Notes: generated by a model not told the origin, from the sequence alone. Shown: positions 8,601 through 16,909, counted from the stretch's first letter. The stretch is 62,611 bases of DNA from an uncultured Bacillota bacterium (GCA_949287815.1 CASEHS010000007.1:1-62611), one strand, 5' to 3'. Numbers and translations: made by a program.

Positions 8601-9734
8601 GAAACGATCAGAACTTTGGGAATTGACGTTACGACGGTTGACAGACTTTCCCAAAGCGATGAAATTCTGCGCCTGATGGACGAAGGAAAGGTAGATTATA
8701 TAGTTTATACCGGTAAGACGGATATGGAATCGATTGACGATTATATTCGTATGTATCATCACGCGATCCTGCTCGGTATAACCACGCTTACATCTCTTGA
8801 TACAGCGAATGCGCTTGCCGATATTATTGCCAGCCGTTTTAATGAAGACAATACGGAACTTGTTGATATCAATAATCTCAGAAAAGAGAAGACAAAACTT
8901 GCGTTTGTGAAAATGCAGAGTTGCGGCAACGATTATATTTTCTTTGATAACATGGACGGTAAGATCACATGTCCTGAATCGTTGGCGATCAACTTTGTTG
9001 ACAGGCATTACGGAATCGGTGGCGACGGCATCACATTAATTGAAAAATCGGATGTTGCCGATGCGAAGATGCGTATTTTCAACAAAGACGGCAGTGAAGG
9101 CGCAATGGCTGGTAACTCGATACGCTGTGTTGCTAAATATCTTTACGATAATGGCTTTGTGAAAGGTAATAAGGTATCGATAGAGACGCTCAGCGGTGTT
9201 AAGACAATGACACTTTTCACTTTCAACGGGCAGGTCAGTTCGGTGAGTGTGGATATGGGCAAAGCGGTTTTGGATGGAAAATCCATTCCTTCTACGCTTG
9301 AAGGAGAAACCGTAGTTGCAAGAGAGATAGAAGTTGCGGGACAAAAATATAATGTAACACTTGTGAATGTAGGTAATCCTCATTGCGTGGTGTTCTGTGA
9401 TAAAGTCGACGCGGTGGATATGCCGTCTGTAGGACCTGCGTTTGAATATTCTCCTGTATTTCCTCAGAGAGTAAATGCTGAATTTGTGCGTGTTGTCAAT
9501 GATAAAACATTAAAAATGCGCGTTTGGGAGAGAGGCAACGGAGAAACACTCGCTTGCGGAACAGGTGCGGCTGCCAGTGTTGTTGCTGCGGTATTGAACG
9601 GTTATTGCAAAAAAGATGAGGACATTACCGTAAAACTTCGCGGCGGAGATCTGATCGTAAGGTATTGTTCGGACGGATCGGTGATACTGACTGGCGGAGT
9701 AAAGCTCGTATTTGAAGGTTCTGTGGAGTTTTAA
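5688..9734 (+). CDS. carB: Carbamoyl-phosphate synthase large subunit fused to diaminopimelate epimerase (CarB-DapF)
   Basis: One uninterrupted frame of 1348 residues. Residues about 1-1065 are a complete CarB: two ATP-grasp halves (VIGSGPIVIGQAAEFDYAG and VIGSGPIRIGQGIEFDYSS) and the C-terminal MGS-like regulatory domain. Residues about 1068-1348 are a complete DapF, which interconverts LL- and meso-diaminopimelate for lysine and peptidoglycan. The junction reads KEKTKLAFVKMQSCGNDYIFFDN, with no ATG where DapF normally starts. In the DapF half the second catalytic Cys is present (LACGTGA, Cys1290), but the first is Ala1141 in MAGNSIRC, where E. coli has QCGNGARC. The start at 5688 follows GGAGG; an upstream TTG at 5670 overlaps the ribosome site and is rejected. 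The carB role is certain; activity of the DapF half is not. Confidence 0.93.
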   Translation: MPKRSDIKKVLVIGSGPIVIGQAAEFDYAGAQACRVLKDAGVNVVLCNSNPATIMTDKALADEIYLEPLTLESIKRIIIKERPDSLLASLGGQTGLTIGCQLAKEGFLDKWGVKLIGTKVDAIDRAEDRELFKETMQKIGQPVVPSDIAYTVEECVEVANRIGYPVIIRPAFTLGGAGGGVAFNEEELRTISHNGLMLSPITQVLVEKYIYGWKEIEFEVLRDSHGNVITVCSMENFDPVGIHTGDSIVIAPAVTLSDKEYQMLRSASLKIITELQIEGGCNCQFALNPNSFEYSVIEVNPRVSRSSALASKATGYPIAKVATKIALGYTLDEIRNDVTGETFACFEPTIDYVVVKLPKWPFDKFLYAKRELGTRMKATGEVMSIGTSFEMAIMKAVRGAEISLSSLNLDKYSGKDLREELKKLSDERLFTVFAALKAGISVDEIFEITKIDRWFIEKLNNLVKFENRLKTEKLTRKLYDEGKRLGYPDKELEKISGQSIPYHRKAVYKMVDTCAAEFAAATPYFYSTYDDAAHDEATPFIKDSKKKRIIVIGSGPIRIGQGIEFDYSSVHCVWTLKQLGYEVIIINNNPETVSTDFDTADRLYFEPLTPEDVQNVIDKEKPYGVVITFGGQTAIKLCNYLDKHGVRILGTSADSVDMAEDRERFDELLEKFGISRPKGLTVMTKEEALAAADKLGYPVLLRPSYVIGGQNMTIAFTENDISRYMDVILAQKIENPVLCDKYLMGQELEVDVISDGVDVLIPGVMQHIERAGVHSGDSIAVYPPYNLSDIMLARIIECSTQLALSLKTKGLVNIQFLVYNGELYVIEVNPRASRTIPYISKVTGVPMVELATKIIVGAKLKKLGYGTGLYKRSPYFAVKVPVFSFEKLNDVNSQLGPEMKSTGEVLGIGKTVEEALFKGLVSAGFKLCHPTKDRHAGVYFTINDQDKFEILGLAKKFSDLGLDIYATKGTAETIRTLGIDVTTVDRLSQSDEILRLMDEGKVDYIVYTGKTDMESIDDYIRMYHHAILLGITTLTSLDTANALADIIASRFNEDNTELVDINNLRKEKTKLAFVKMQSCGNDYIFFDNMDGKITCPESLAINFVDRHYGIGGDGITLIEKSDVADAKMRIFNKDGSEGAMAGNSIRCVAKYLYDNGFVKGNKVSIETLSGVKTMTLFTFNGQVSSVSVDMGKAVLDGKSIPSTLEGETVVAREIEVAGQKYNVTLVNVGNPHCVVFCDKVDAVDMPSVGPAFEYSPVFPQRVNAEFVRVVNDKTLKMRVWERGNGETLACGTGAAASVVAAVLNGYCKKDEDITVKLRGGDLIVRYCSDGSVILTGGVKLVFEGSVEF

Positions 9735-9736
9735 AA

Positions 9737-10315
9737 ATGAAGGAAGTTTTTTACGAGGAAAGCGTTGATCTTCATAACCAACAATCGGCCAAACCGAAAT
9801 ATATGGTGTTTACAGTTTGCGGTTGGTTGTCTTGGGTTCTTGCTTTTCTGTCGGGAATTAATACACTTATAGGTGCCAGCGGGCTGATTGCAATAATGAT
9901 CAGTTTGGTTCTGACAGCGTTGATGATTTTTTCAGCGGTGTTCCTTTTGACTAAAAGACATTCGTTCTATATCAGTTACGACTACACCTTTGTTTCGGAT
10001 GAATTGCGCATCTCGAAAGTATTGCATTACAGGAAAAGAAAACATCTTTATTCGATCGGTTCAGACAGAATCATTCAGATCGGCAGGGTGGATTCGGAGT
10101 CTTATAAAAAATTAAAAAAGTCTCCTGATATCAAGGAAGAGATCCTGACTCCGAACAGCGAAGCTGAAGAAGATAAAGAGTTTATTTATATTTATGCGAC
10201 AACAAATGTAGGGAAAAGACTTCTCATTTTGGAGTGTCGTATGCAGCTTATTGCAAATATCGTAAGATATATGAACAGAATGGTGCTTGAACCTGAATTT
10301 AATAAAAAACAATGA
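9737..10315 (+). CDS. Two-TM membrane protein of unknown function
   Basis: The protein has 192 residues. Two adjacent hydrophobic helices span about residues 28-45 and 50-75, followed by a hydrophilic, mostly basic then acidic domain. The pattern (paired helices, then about 110 cytoplasmic-like residues) resembles small bacterial membrane proteins carrying a PH-like domain, but no diagnostic motif is seen, so no function is given. It starts two bases after carB, and its stop overlaps the next start by four bases, so it is probably co-transcribed with both. Confidence 0.75.
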   Translation: MKEVFYEESVDLHNQQSAKPKYMVFTVCGWLSWVLAFLSGINTLIGASGLIAIMISLVLTALMIFSAVFLLTKRHSFYISYDYTFVSDELRISKVLHYRKRKHLYSIGSDRIIQIGRVDSESYKKLKKSPDIKEEILTPNSEAEEDKEFIYIYATTNVGKRLLILECRMQLIANIVRYMNRMVLEPEFNKKQ

Positions 10316-11433
10316 TATATTTAGATAATGCCGCTACCGCCCGCCCGAACGGCGAGGCGGTAAAAGCGGCGCTGCATTTTTTAGAAAAAGATTTTTATAA
10401 TCCTTCGGCAATGTATAAGGAAGGATTTCAGATCCATAGGGAAGTTGAATCTGCAAGGAAGAATATTTTAGCAAAAGTGGCAGATATTGCGGCTTTTGAT
10501 TTTATTTTTACATCTTGTGGGAGTGAATCGGATAATCAGGTTATCTTCTCCTGTGCAAGAAGGGGTAATTTTGTAACTACCTTGGGTGAGCATGCTGCGA
10601 TATTTAATTCTGCCGCGGATCTTAAAAGGCGCGGGGTCGAAGTAAGGTTTGCAAAATTAAAAAATGACGGCAGTGTAGATGAAGAAAATTTGTTGTGCCT
10701 TGTAGACGCAAATACGACATTGGTTTCGGTTATTCATGTTAATAATGAAACAGGTGCAATAAATGATATCGCTTCAATAGCTAAGAAGGTCAAAACGAAA
10801 AATCCTTCTACGGTTTTTCATAGCGATGGCGTTCAGGCGTTTGGAAAAATTCCTTTCAGGATGTCAGCTGCTATTGATTTTTATTCAGTGAGTGCTCATA
10901 AAATCGGTGGAATCAGAGGCATTGCTGGTTTAGTTCGCTCTAAAAAGAAAAATTTATTTCCATTGATTTATGGCGGAGGTCAGGAAGGCGGACTTCGCGG
11001 CGGTACGGAAAACGTTTTTGCTATCAAACAGTTTGAGTATGCTGCGGAACAGAAATTTTTAAATCTTGAAAAAGATTTAAAAAAGGTTTCTAGTTTAAAT
11101 GAAATAGTAAGGGCTGGATTGGATAAGAATTTGTTCCGAATTTTATCGTCGGAACAAGCTTCTCCGTATATACTGAGTATATCGGCTCCGGGACTTCGTG
11201 GCGAAACGCTTATGCACATGATCAACGATCAAGGAGTATTGGTCGGTACTGGTTCGGCATGTTCTTCCAGAAACCGCTATTCGAGAGTCATACTTGCTTG
11301 CGGTGTCGAGGAACGATACGCGGAAGGTGTGTTGCGTATTTCTTTCAGTGCTGAAAATACCGAAAAAGAAGTGACGGATGCTGTAAAAATAATTAATGAA
11401 TGTGCGGCAAAATTGTCGGAAAGCCTGAAATAA
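10312..11433 (+). CDS. Cysteine desulfurase (IscS/NifS type)
   Basis: The protein has 373 residues. It is a class-V PLP enzyme that removes sulfur from cysteine and holds it as a persulfide. Visible are the N-terminal YLDNAATA motif, the cofactor lysine in SVSAHKIGG, and the catalytic cysteine in GTGSACSSR near residue 318. Its partner here is almost certainly ThiI, which follows after a short gap, so the persulfide sulfur probably goes to tRNA 4-thiouridine. In Bacillus the equivalent pair is NifZ-ThiI. Overlap with the preceding gene (ATGA) indicates coupled translation. Confidence 0.92.
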   Translation: MIYLDNAATARPNGEAVKAALHFLEKDFYNPSAMYKEGFQIHREVESARKNILAKVADIAAFDFIFTSCGSESDNQVIFSCARRGNFVTTLGEHAAIFNSAADLKRRGVEVRFAKLKNDGSVDEENLLCLVDANTTLVSVIHVNNETGAINDIASIAKKVKTKNPSTVFHSDGVQAFGKIPFRMSAAIDFYSVSAHKIGGIRGIAGLVRSKKKNLFPLIYGGGQEGGLRGGTENVFAIKQFEYAAEQKFLNLEKDLKKVSSLNEIVRAGLDKNLFRILSSEQASPYILSISAPGLRGETLMHMINDQGVLVGTGSACSSRNRYSRVILACGVEERYAEGVLRISFSAENTEKEVTDAVKIINECAAKLSESLK

Positions 11434-11455
11434 TTCGGAGAAAATAATAAATTTT

Positions 11456-12610
11456 ATGGAAAAGATAATCATCATACGCTACTGCGAAATTCATCTTAAA
11501 GGCAAGAATCGCGGCTATTTTGAAAAAGTATTTATGATCAATTTGGAGAGAGCTCTTGCTGGCATCAGACATGAGATCCGCCGTCCGAGCGGAAGGTATG
11601 TAGTAGAAAATTTTGATGAATCGAGAACGGAAGAAATTGTTTCAAAGCTTTCTAAAGTTTTTGGTGTGCATACTTTGAGCATCGGTTTGAAAGTTAAAAC
11701 TGATCTGGATGTAATTTATAATACAGTTAAACAGATCGCTCCTCAGACAGGTACATTTAAGGTTGAAACAAATCGTGCGGATAAAACATTTCCTTTAAAC
11801 TCAATGGAATTAAATGCAGAAATCGGCGGCAGGCTTCTTGCCGATTATCCTGCTCTTAAAGTTGATGTTCATAATCCTCAAAAAGTTTTGTATATTGATC
11901 TTCGTGAGAATGGTAGCACACTCATTTTTTCAGATATGATCAAAGGCGCAGGAGGAATGCCTGTCGGAACGGCGGGAAAGGGAACTCTTCTGTTGTCAGG
12001 CGGAATCGACAGTCCTGTTGCGGGTTATATGATCGCTAAAAGGGGTATGCAGATAGAAGGGTTGCATTTTCATAGTTATCCTTATACTAATATGCAGGCG
12101 AGGGAAAAGGTTGAAGAGCTTGCCCGTATTTTGGCTGGGTATACGGGTGGGATGACGCTTCATATTGTAAGTGTTACTCATATTCAGGAGCAAATTCATA
12201 AAAATTGTCCGGCGGAAATGATGGTCACTTTGTTGCGCAGATTTATGATGCGTATAGCAGAAAAGATTTCAGAAAATACAGGTTCGCAATGTATTATAAC
12301 AGGTGAGAGCTTAGGTCAAGTGGCGAGTCAGACAATCGAAGGTATGACCTCTTCTAATGCTGTAATACAAAATCTGCCTGTTTTGCGTCCATTGGTAGGT
12401 TTTGATAAGACAGAGATTATTGAAATCGCCAGAAAGATAGGTACTTTTGAAACGTCAGTATTGCCTTATGAAGACTGCTGTACAGTTTTTCTACCCAAGC
12501 ATCCTGTTATCAAACCTGACTTGAAAAAGGTTGAAGAGGCGGAATCGAAGCTTGATGTGGAAGCTTTGATTCTTGAAGCGCTGAGCGGTGAAGAGATTGT
12601 TAAATTGTAA
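11456..12610 (+). CDS. thiI: tRNA 4-thiouridine sulfurtransferase ThiI
   Basis: The protein has 384 residues. It adenylates and thiolates uridine 8 of tRNA. Domain order is an N-terminal ferredoxin-like region, a THUMP domain (about residues 60-165) and a PP-loop ATPase domain with LLSGGIDSPVAGY near residue 182. No rhodanese extension is present, as in the short ThiI of Firmicutes, so sulfur must be handed over through conserved cysteines such as the CC of YEDCCTVF. The upstream cysteine desulfurase is the expected donor. Thiazole synthesis is a less likely role because no thi genes are nearby. Confidence 0.93.
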   Translation: MEKIIIIRYCEIHLKGKNRGYFEKVFMINLERALAGIRHEIRRPSGRYVVENFDESRTEEIVSKLSKVFGVHTLSIGLKVKTDLDVIYNTVKQIAPQTGTFKVETNRADKTFPLNSMELNAEIGGRLLADYPALKVDVHNPQKVLYIDLRENGSTLIFSDMIKGAGGMPVGTAGKGTLLLSGGIDSPVAGYMIAKRGMQIEGLHFHSYPYTNMQAREKVEELARILAGYTGGMTLHIVSVTHIQEQIHKNCPAEMMVTLLRRFMMRIAEKISENTGSQCIITGESLGQVASQTIEGMTSSNAVIQNLPVLRPLVGFDKTEIIEIARKIGTFETSVLPYEDCCTVFLPKHPVIKPDLKKVEEAESKLDVEALILEALSGEEIVKL

Positions 12611-12629
12611 GCCGAGTAATTATGTGGGC

Positions 12630-12870
12630 AAGTCAAAACCACCAGTGAACTGGTGATTTGCACAGACCCTAAAAGGGTAAACTACCAGCCAACCCGTTAA
12701 CGGGTATCGCTTTTGCTATAGCGTCCTATCGCACGGCGCACCTGTAAAACAGGTTCCTCTTACTATAAAGGAGCAAAATCGCATTAGCAATATGGTAAAC
12801 TTCTATAATTATAAAATTTGCTAAAGCATTTTTTTATCTTCCCCCAGTAAAACTGGGGGTTTATTCATGC
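12630..12870. mobile_element. Palindrome-rich insertion, probably a non-autonomous IS200/IS605-type element (MITE)
   Basis: This gap holds no gene but at least five short hairpins in a row: CACCAGTGAACTGGTG (12640-12655), ACCCT/AGGGT (12666-12678), ACCCGTTAACGGGT (12692-12705), ACCTGT/ACAGGT (12740-12754) and CCCCCAGT/ACTGGGGG (12841-12859). An orphan ribosome site AAAGGAG (12767-12773) has no reading frame after it. Strong imperfect end hairpins, no inverted terminal repeats and a structured leader before a ribosome site resemble an IS200 element whose tnpA was deleted. The ends are approximate and the family assignment is inference; a structured RNA gene is the alternative. Confidence 0.45.
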
Positions 12871-12883
12871 TAAAGCGCCAATT

Positions 12884-12918
12884 AAAAAAATCCTTACGCG
12901 ATTTGCGTAAGGATTTTT
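12884..12918. terminator. Bidirectional intrinsic terminator between thiI and the DUF1508 gene
   Basis: A 9-bp stem (TCCTTACGC with GCGTAAGGA) is flanked by A7 on the left and T5 on the right, so it can end transcription from both converging genes. Confidence 0.8.
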
Positions 12919-12990
12919 AAAAATTCAAGTATTGAATTGTTAGTCTGATTTTAACTTTATTTAGTTGAAATTTAATTAGTGGGGTAAGGT

Positions 12991-13746
12991 TTACTCATTG
13001 TCTGAATTAATTTCTACAATTACAACTGCAGATTCGGCAAATCTCTTCACAGAATCGGCTGCATTTTCACAACTTGATTTCGTTTTATAAGTTTCGCCTG
13101 TACAGAGTAATTGCTTAGAACCGTTGAGGATTTTAAAGAAATATTGATTATTTTTACTTCTTGAAATAACAATGTTTCCTTTCAAAATATTGTTTTTGTG
13201 TGTTTTAATTCCATTTTTAGCTCCTTGAACGGAAGTGTATTCAATACTTTGTAAAAGTTTTTCTCCGTTGGAGGCATGAAGAGTAAAGTAGTAAGAATTA
13301 TTTTCAGCATTTTTTCTTACTATCCATTTTCCGGTATATTTTTTTTCATCGTCAGGAGCTGATACTGTTTTATCAATAGCGGGCTCGGAGGATTTCAAAG
13401 ACTGAGATGAAGCAGAAGATGCTTGCTCTTTCGTATTCTTTACAGTATCACTTTGAATATCGTCGGGGGATGAGCTGATTTGCGTATCGTCTTTATCCGA
13501 AGCAGAATCTGAAAGGACAGGGGAATTATTGTTTTGCTTTTCACTGCTGGCACTTTCAGAAATTGCTTTTTGTTCTTCCTTTAAATCATTGTCTTGATTT
13601 GTTGTTGTAGCAGTGGAATTGTTTTTCTTCTTTTTAGAAAGCAAAATACATGCAGTTATAATAAGAATAACAATAACAGCGATTATTGCGATTGCAATAA
13701 TGGAAAGCCAAACATTGTCTTTAAAATAATCAAAAATTTTTTCCAT
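12991..13746 (-). CDS. Membrane-anchored protein with two DUF1508 (YegP-like) repeats
   Basis: The protein has 251 residues. One transmembrane helix spans about residues 11-36, followed by a KKKK stop-transfer. A long Ser/Asp/Lys-rich linker (about 40-130) leads to two YegP-type modules (about 137-190 and 193-245) recognisable from KWIVRKNAENNSYYF..ASNGE..L and the matching second copy. YegP modules are small beta folds of unknown function. The ATG at 13746 is chosen because AGGTGA lies five bases upstream; an in-frame ATG eight codons earlier has no such site. The gene is divergent from the oxidoreductase and has its own promoter. Confidence 0.75.
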   Translation of the reverse strand: MEKIFDYFKDNVWLSIIAIAIIAVIVILIITACILLSKKKKNNSTATTTNQDNDLKEEQKAISESASSEKQNNNSPVLSDSASDKDDTQISSSPDDIQSDTVKNTKEQASSASSQSLKSSEPAIDKTVSAPDDEKKYTGKWIVRKNAENNSYYFTLHASNGEKLLQSIEYTSVQGAKNGIKTHKNNILKGNIVISRSKNNQYFFKILNGSKQLLCTGETYKTKSSCENAADSVKRFAESAVVIVEINSDNE

Positions 13747-13774
13747 AATATCACCTGTAATTTTTTTCAACTAT

Positions 13775-13803
13775 ATAGTAATACAATCGAAAGAAATTGT
13801 CAA
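13775..13803 (-). promoter_or_regulatory. Promoter for the DUF1508 gene
   Basis: On the minus strand TTGACA and TACTAT are separated by 17 bases, upstream of the ribosome site. It faces away from the promoter at 13850, giving a divergent promoter pair. Confidence 0.65.
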
Positions 13804-13849
13804 GTGCATATGGATACAACATTATAAAATCTGGAATCATAGGTTATAA

Positions 13850-13878
13850 TTGACAAAAATACAGAAATGAGATACAAT
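13850..13878 (+). promoter_or_regulatory. Near-consensus promoter with the start codon at +1
   Basis: TTGACA, a 17-base spacer and TACAAT. Six bases separate the -10 box from ATG 13885, so the expected transcription start falls on or next to the start codon. An upstream ATG at 13867 lies between the boxes and is therefore not the start. Confidence 0.8.
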
Positions 13879-13884
13879 ATTTTT

Positions 13885-15099
13885 ATGAAAAAAAGAGATG
13901 TGAAAGTAGCAATTATCGGAGGCGGTGCATCGGGGTTGATATGTGCATTAAAACTTTCCGATGCGGGATTGAAAAACATTACGATCTTTGAAAGAAATGA
14001 TCGTTTGGGTAAAAAGTTGTCATCGACAGGAAACGGACAAGGCAATATAACCAATTTAAATATGGGAATAGAGCATTATTGTTCATCCGGATTGCAAAAA
14101 GCAAAAATTGTGCTTGAAGAATTTGATGAAAAATCTTTAATTTCTTATTTTACCGAACTGGGAGGTTGTTTTGTTTCGGATGATCGAGGGCGCGTTTATC
14201 CTTCGTCGTATCAGGCAGCTTCTGTTACTGATCTTCTGCGTTTTGCCGTTCAGGATAAAAATATTTGTTTTTGTTGCAATGAATACATAAAGGATGTTTC
14301 TATTTCAAAAGATCAGTTTCGTATTTGTTCCGAAAAATCGGAATATTTTTTTGATTATGTTGTAGTCTGTACGGGAGGACAAGCTTCAAAACATTTTGGC
14401 ACAGATGGGAATGGTTATGAAATTGCAAAAAAATTCGGACACAGTATTACGCGCTTGCGTCCGACGTTGGTTCAATTAAGAGCAGAAAAACAAAAGATAA
14501 AAGGGCTAAAGGGCGTAAAATGTAATTGTAAAGTAAAATTACTATCTCAGGCTAACAGGCTTTTTTGCGGGGATCTGCTTTTTACTGATTACGGGGTAAG
14601 TGGCGATGTGGTTTTTAAGTTGTCGACTTATGCTAAAGAGAATGATGTTGCAATTATTGATTTTTTGCCGCAAATTTTGCAAAATGATTTGCAAAATATT
14701 TTGATCTGCAAAATGAATAAGTATCCTGAAATGGCGGCTGAGAATTATTTGCGTTGCATCATTAATAGTGCTTTGGCAAGGTTGATTTTAAATATTATGA
14801 AAATCAACCCCGCTGCTCCTTGTAAAACGATAACGGATGTTCAAGGTTTGGTCAGAAACATTAAAGAATTTCGTTTGGGGTTGGAAGGAGGACTGGGCTT
14901 TGATACTGCCCAGGTAACACAGGGCGGAATTTTAATGTCCGAAGTCGATGAATATCTGATGAGTAACTTTAGGAAGAATTTGTTTTTTGCTGGGGAAATA
15001 TTAGATGTAGACGGTGAGTGTGGAGGATATAATTTACAATGGGCATTTTCAAGCGGTGCCAGATGTGCCCAAGGAATTATCAGGCAAGTTGAGTTATGA
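13885..15099 (+). CDS. FAD/NAD(P)-dependent oxidoreductase, HI0933/BaiN family
   Basis: The protein has 404 residues from this start. The Rossmann dinucleotide site is VAIIGGGASGLICALKLSDAG at the N terminus with FERNDRLGKKLSSTGNGQGN right behind, a pairing typical of the HI0933/YhiN flavoproteins. The C-terminal FAD motif is FFAGEILDVDGECGGYNLQWAFSSG. Family members include the bile-acid enzyme BaiN, but most have no proven substrate, so none is assigned. The message appears leaderless. Its stop overlaps the next gene's start by four bases (ATGA), and that gene is also a flavoprotein. Confidence 0.9.
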   Translation: MKKRDVKVAIIGGGASGLICALKLSDAGLKNITIFERNDRLGKKLSSTGNGQGNITNLNMGIEHYCSSGLQKAKIVLEEFDEKSLISYFTELGGCFVSDDRGRVYPSSYQAASVTDLLRFAVQDKNICFCCNEYIKDVSISKDQFRICSEKSEYFFDYVVVCTGGQASKHFGTDGNGYEIAKKFGHSITRLRPTLVQLRAEKQKIKGLKGVKCNCKVKLLSQANRLFCGDLLFTDYGVSGDVVFKLSTYAKENDVAIIDFLPQILQNDLQNILICKMNKYPEMAAENYLRCIINSALARLILNIMKINPAAPCKTITDVQGLVRNIKEFRLGLEGGLGFDTAQVTQGGILMSEVDEYLMSNFRKNLFFAGEILDVDGECGGYNLQWAFSSGARCAQGIIRQVEL

Positions 15100-16628
15100 G
15101 AATTGATAATATAAAATTAAGAATAGATGAAGATGAAACAAGACTGCGTGAAATCGTAGAGAAAAAATTGCGTGGTCGATGTCATTATTTAAAAATCCTG
15201 AAAAAATCGCTGGATGCACGTGATAATTCGGATATTCGATGGGTTTATTCAGTCGATGCTGATTTAAAACCTAAAAAAGAAGTAAAAATAGTATTATCTC
15301 AGACAAATGCAAGAGAAAAGAGAATAGTTATAGTGGGAAGCGGTCCTGCTGGATTATTCTGTGCTGTGAGATTGGTCGATCGGGGATTTAAACCGATAAT
15401 ATTAGAGCGAGGTGGTTCTGTAGAAGAAAGGGTGAAGCAGAATAAGCGGTTTTTTAAGGAAAAAATCCTTGATGAAAACTGTAACATTCAATTTGGGGAA
15501 GGCGGTGCTGGAACATTTTCGGACGGAAAGTTAAATACACAGACGAACAGTCCGCTCAACCATGATGTTTTGGAGATTTTTGTTCGATTTGGTGCGCCTG
15601 AAGAAATTTTGTATCTGAATAAGCCTCATATTGGCAGTGATAATCTTCAAAAAATTTTGGTAAATATCAGAAAATATATTATAGAACGGGGAGGTAACTT
15701 TTATTTTCATCAAAAATTCTGTGGGATAAAAATGAAGGATGGTGCACTGTTTGCGGTAAATTCTGAAAACACGAAGTCTGGTGAAATAAATGAAATTCCC
15801 GCAGATATTTTGGTGCTTGCTATAGGGCACAGCAGTAGAGATACATTTAAAATGCTTTTTGATTCCGGAATGTTTATGGAGCAAAGAAAGTTTGCTGTTG
15901 GGTTCAGAATTGAGCATTTGCAAGAAAAAATCGGCTATGCGCAGTACTCTGCGTGGCATAAATTGCTGCCTCCGGCTGATTATAAACTGGTAAGTCATGC
16001 TGGAGAGCGTACTGTATTTACTTTTTGTATGTGCCCGGGTGGATACGTTATTCCGTCTGCCAGCGAATTTGGCGGAGTAGTTACAAACGGTATGAGCAAT
16101 TATGCGCGTGACGGAATAAATGCCAACAGTGCTGTACTTGCTCAGGTTAAAAAAGAGGATTTTGGTTCGCACGTTTTGGATGGGGTTGAATTTCAACGAA
16201 AAATAGAGCAAGCGGCATTTCTTGCGGGCGGCAGCGATTTTTCGGCACCAGTGCAACGCGTCGAGGATTTCCTTAATGGAAAGAAATCGTGTGGCTTTGG
16301 GGATGTTTTGCCGACATATAGTGCTGGTGTTACGTTTTTTGATCTTAATAAACTTTTTGAAGAGAAAATCTCCTATTCTTTGCGAAGCGGAATTGTTGAT
16401 ATGGACAGAAGGCTGAAAGGGTTTGCTGATCCGGATGCTGTTCTTACCGGAGTTGAAACAAGATTCTCATCACCTGTAAGGATTGTGCGTGGTGATAATT
16501 TCGAAAGTATAACGCATCCAGGTGTTTTCCCTTGCGGGGAAGGGTGTGGTTATTCAGGCGGTATTACAAGTTCTGCGGCAGACGGTTTGCGTATTGCTGA
16601 GAGAATTTTTGATAAGTTTTCAAATTGA
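15096..16628 (+). CDS. FAD-dependent dehydrogenase of the COG2509 type
   Basis: The protein has 510 residues. An N-terminal domain of about 95 residues precedes the FAD-binding motif IVIVGSGPAGLFCAVRLVDRG and the ILERGG acidic segment. GGAGTFSDGKLNT follows, and the C-terminal PCGEGCGYSGGITSSAADG motif is characteristic of this uncharacterised dehydrogenase family. No substrate is known. It is coupled to the upstream HI0933-type flavoprotein by a four-base overlap, suggesting a shared operon. A long terminator hairpin follows after about 100 bases. Confidence 0.88.
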   Translation: MRIDNIKLRIDEDETRLREIVEKKLRGRCHYLKILKKSLDARDNSDIRWVYSVDADLKPKKEVKIVLSQTNAREKRIVIVGSGPAGLFCAVRLVDRGFKPIILERGGSVEERVKQNKRFFKEKILDENCNIQFGEGGAGTFSDGKLNTQTNSPLNHDVLEIFVRFGAPEEILYLNKPHIGSDNLQKILVNIRKYIIERGGNFYFHQKFCGIKMKDGALFAVNSENTKSGEINEIPADILVLAIGHSSRDTFKMLFDSGMFMEQRKFAVGFRIEHLQEKIGYAQYSAWHKLLPPADYKLVSHAGERTVFTFCMCPGGYVIPSASEFGGVVTNGMSNYARDGINANSAVLAQVKKEDFGSHVLDGVEFQRKIEQAAFLAGGSDFSAPVQRVEDFLNGKKSCGFGDVLPTYSAGVTFFDLNKLFEEKISYSLRSGIVDMDRRLKGFADPDAVLTGVETRFSSPVRIVRGDNFESITHPGVFPCGEGCGYSGGITSSAADGLRIAERIFDKFSN

Positions 16629-16733
16629 TTTTTTTCTTTAAATTCATTTTTTTTTCATAAAATAATCATATTTCCGTATTATAATCTAAGCATAAAAGTT
16701 GTTCACACAAAACTTTTTTCATATTCTCTCACT

Positions 16734-16775
16734 ATATTATGCCGGACCGCGACTGCGATCCGGCATAATATTTTA
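16734..16775 (+). terminator. Strong intrinsic terminator after the flavoprotein operon
   Basis: A 13-bp outer stem (ATATTATGCCGGA-type arms at 16734-16746 and 16759-16771) and an inner CGC/GCG pair with a GACT loop are followed by a T-rich run. A weaker hairpin AAAAGTT/AACTTTT at 16694-16717 precedes it. The rest of the 16629-16955 gap holds a 29-codon frame (ATG at 16838) with no convincing ribosome site, and the pfk promoter. Confidence 0.75.
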
Positions 16776-16909
16776 TTTTGGAGATCGGAATAAAATAATT
16801 TACATTTTAAATTTTATAAGATGGGGATAAAAATTGTATGTTTAACAAAAAAATTTTGAAATATGTTTTTGCTTATGAAGGGAGGTTTTCTGATAATTAT
16901 TTTCAATTC

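Noticed and set aside
13867-13887. ATG at 13867 as the start of the HI0933-type oxidoreductase
   Set aside because: It lies between the -35 and -10 boxes of a near-consensus promoter, so it would not be transcribed. ATG 13885 gives the family's usual N terminus.
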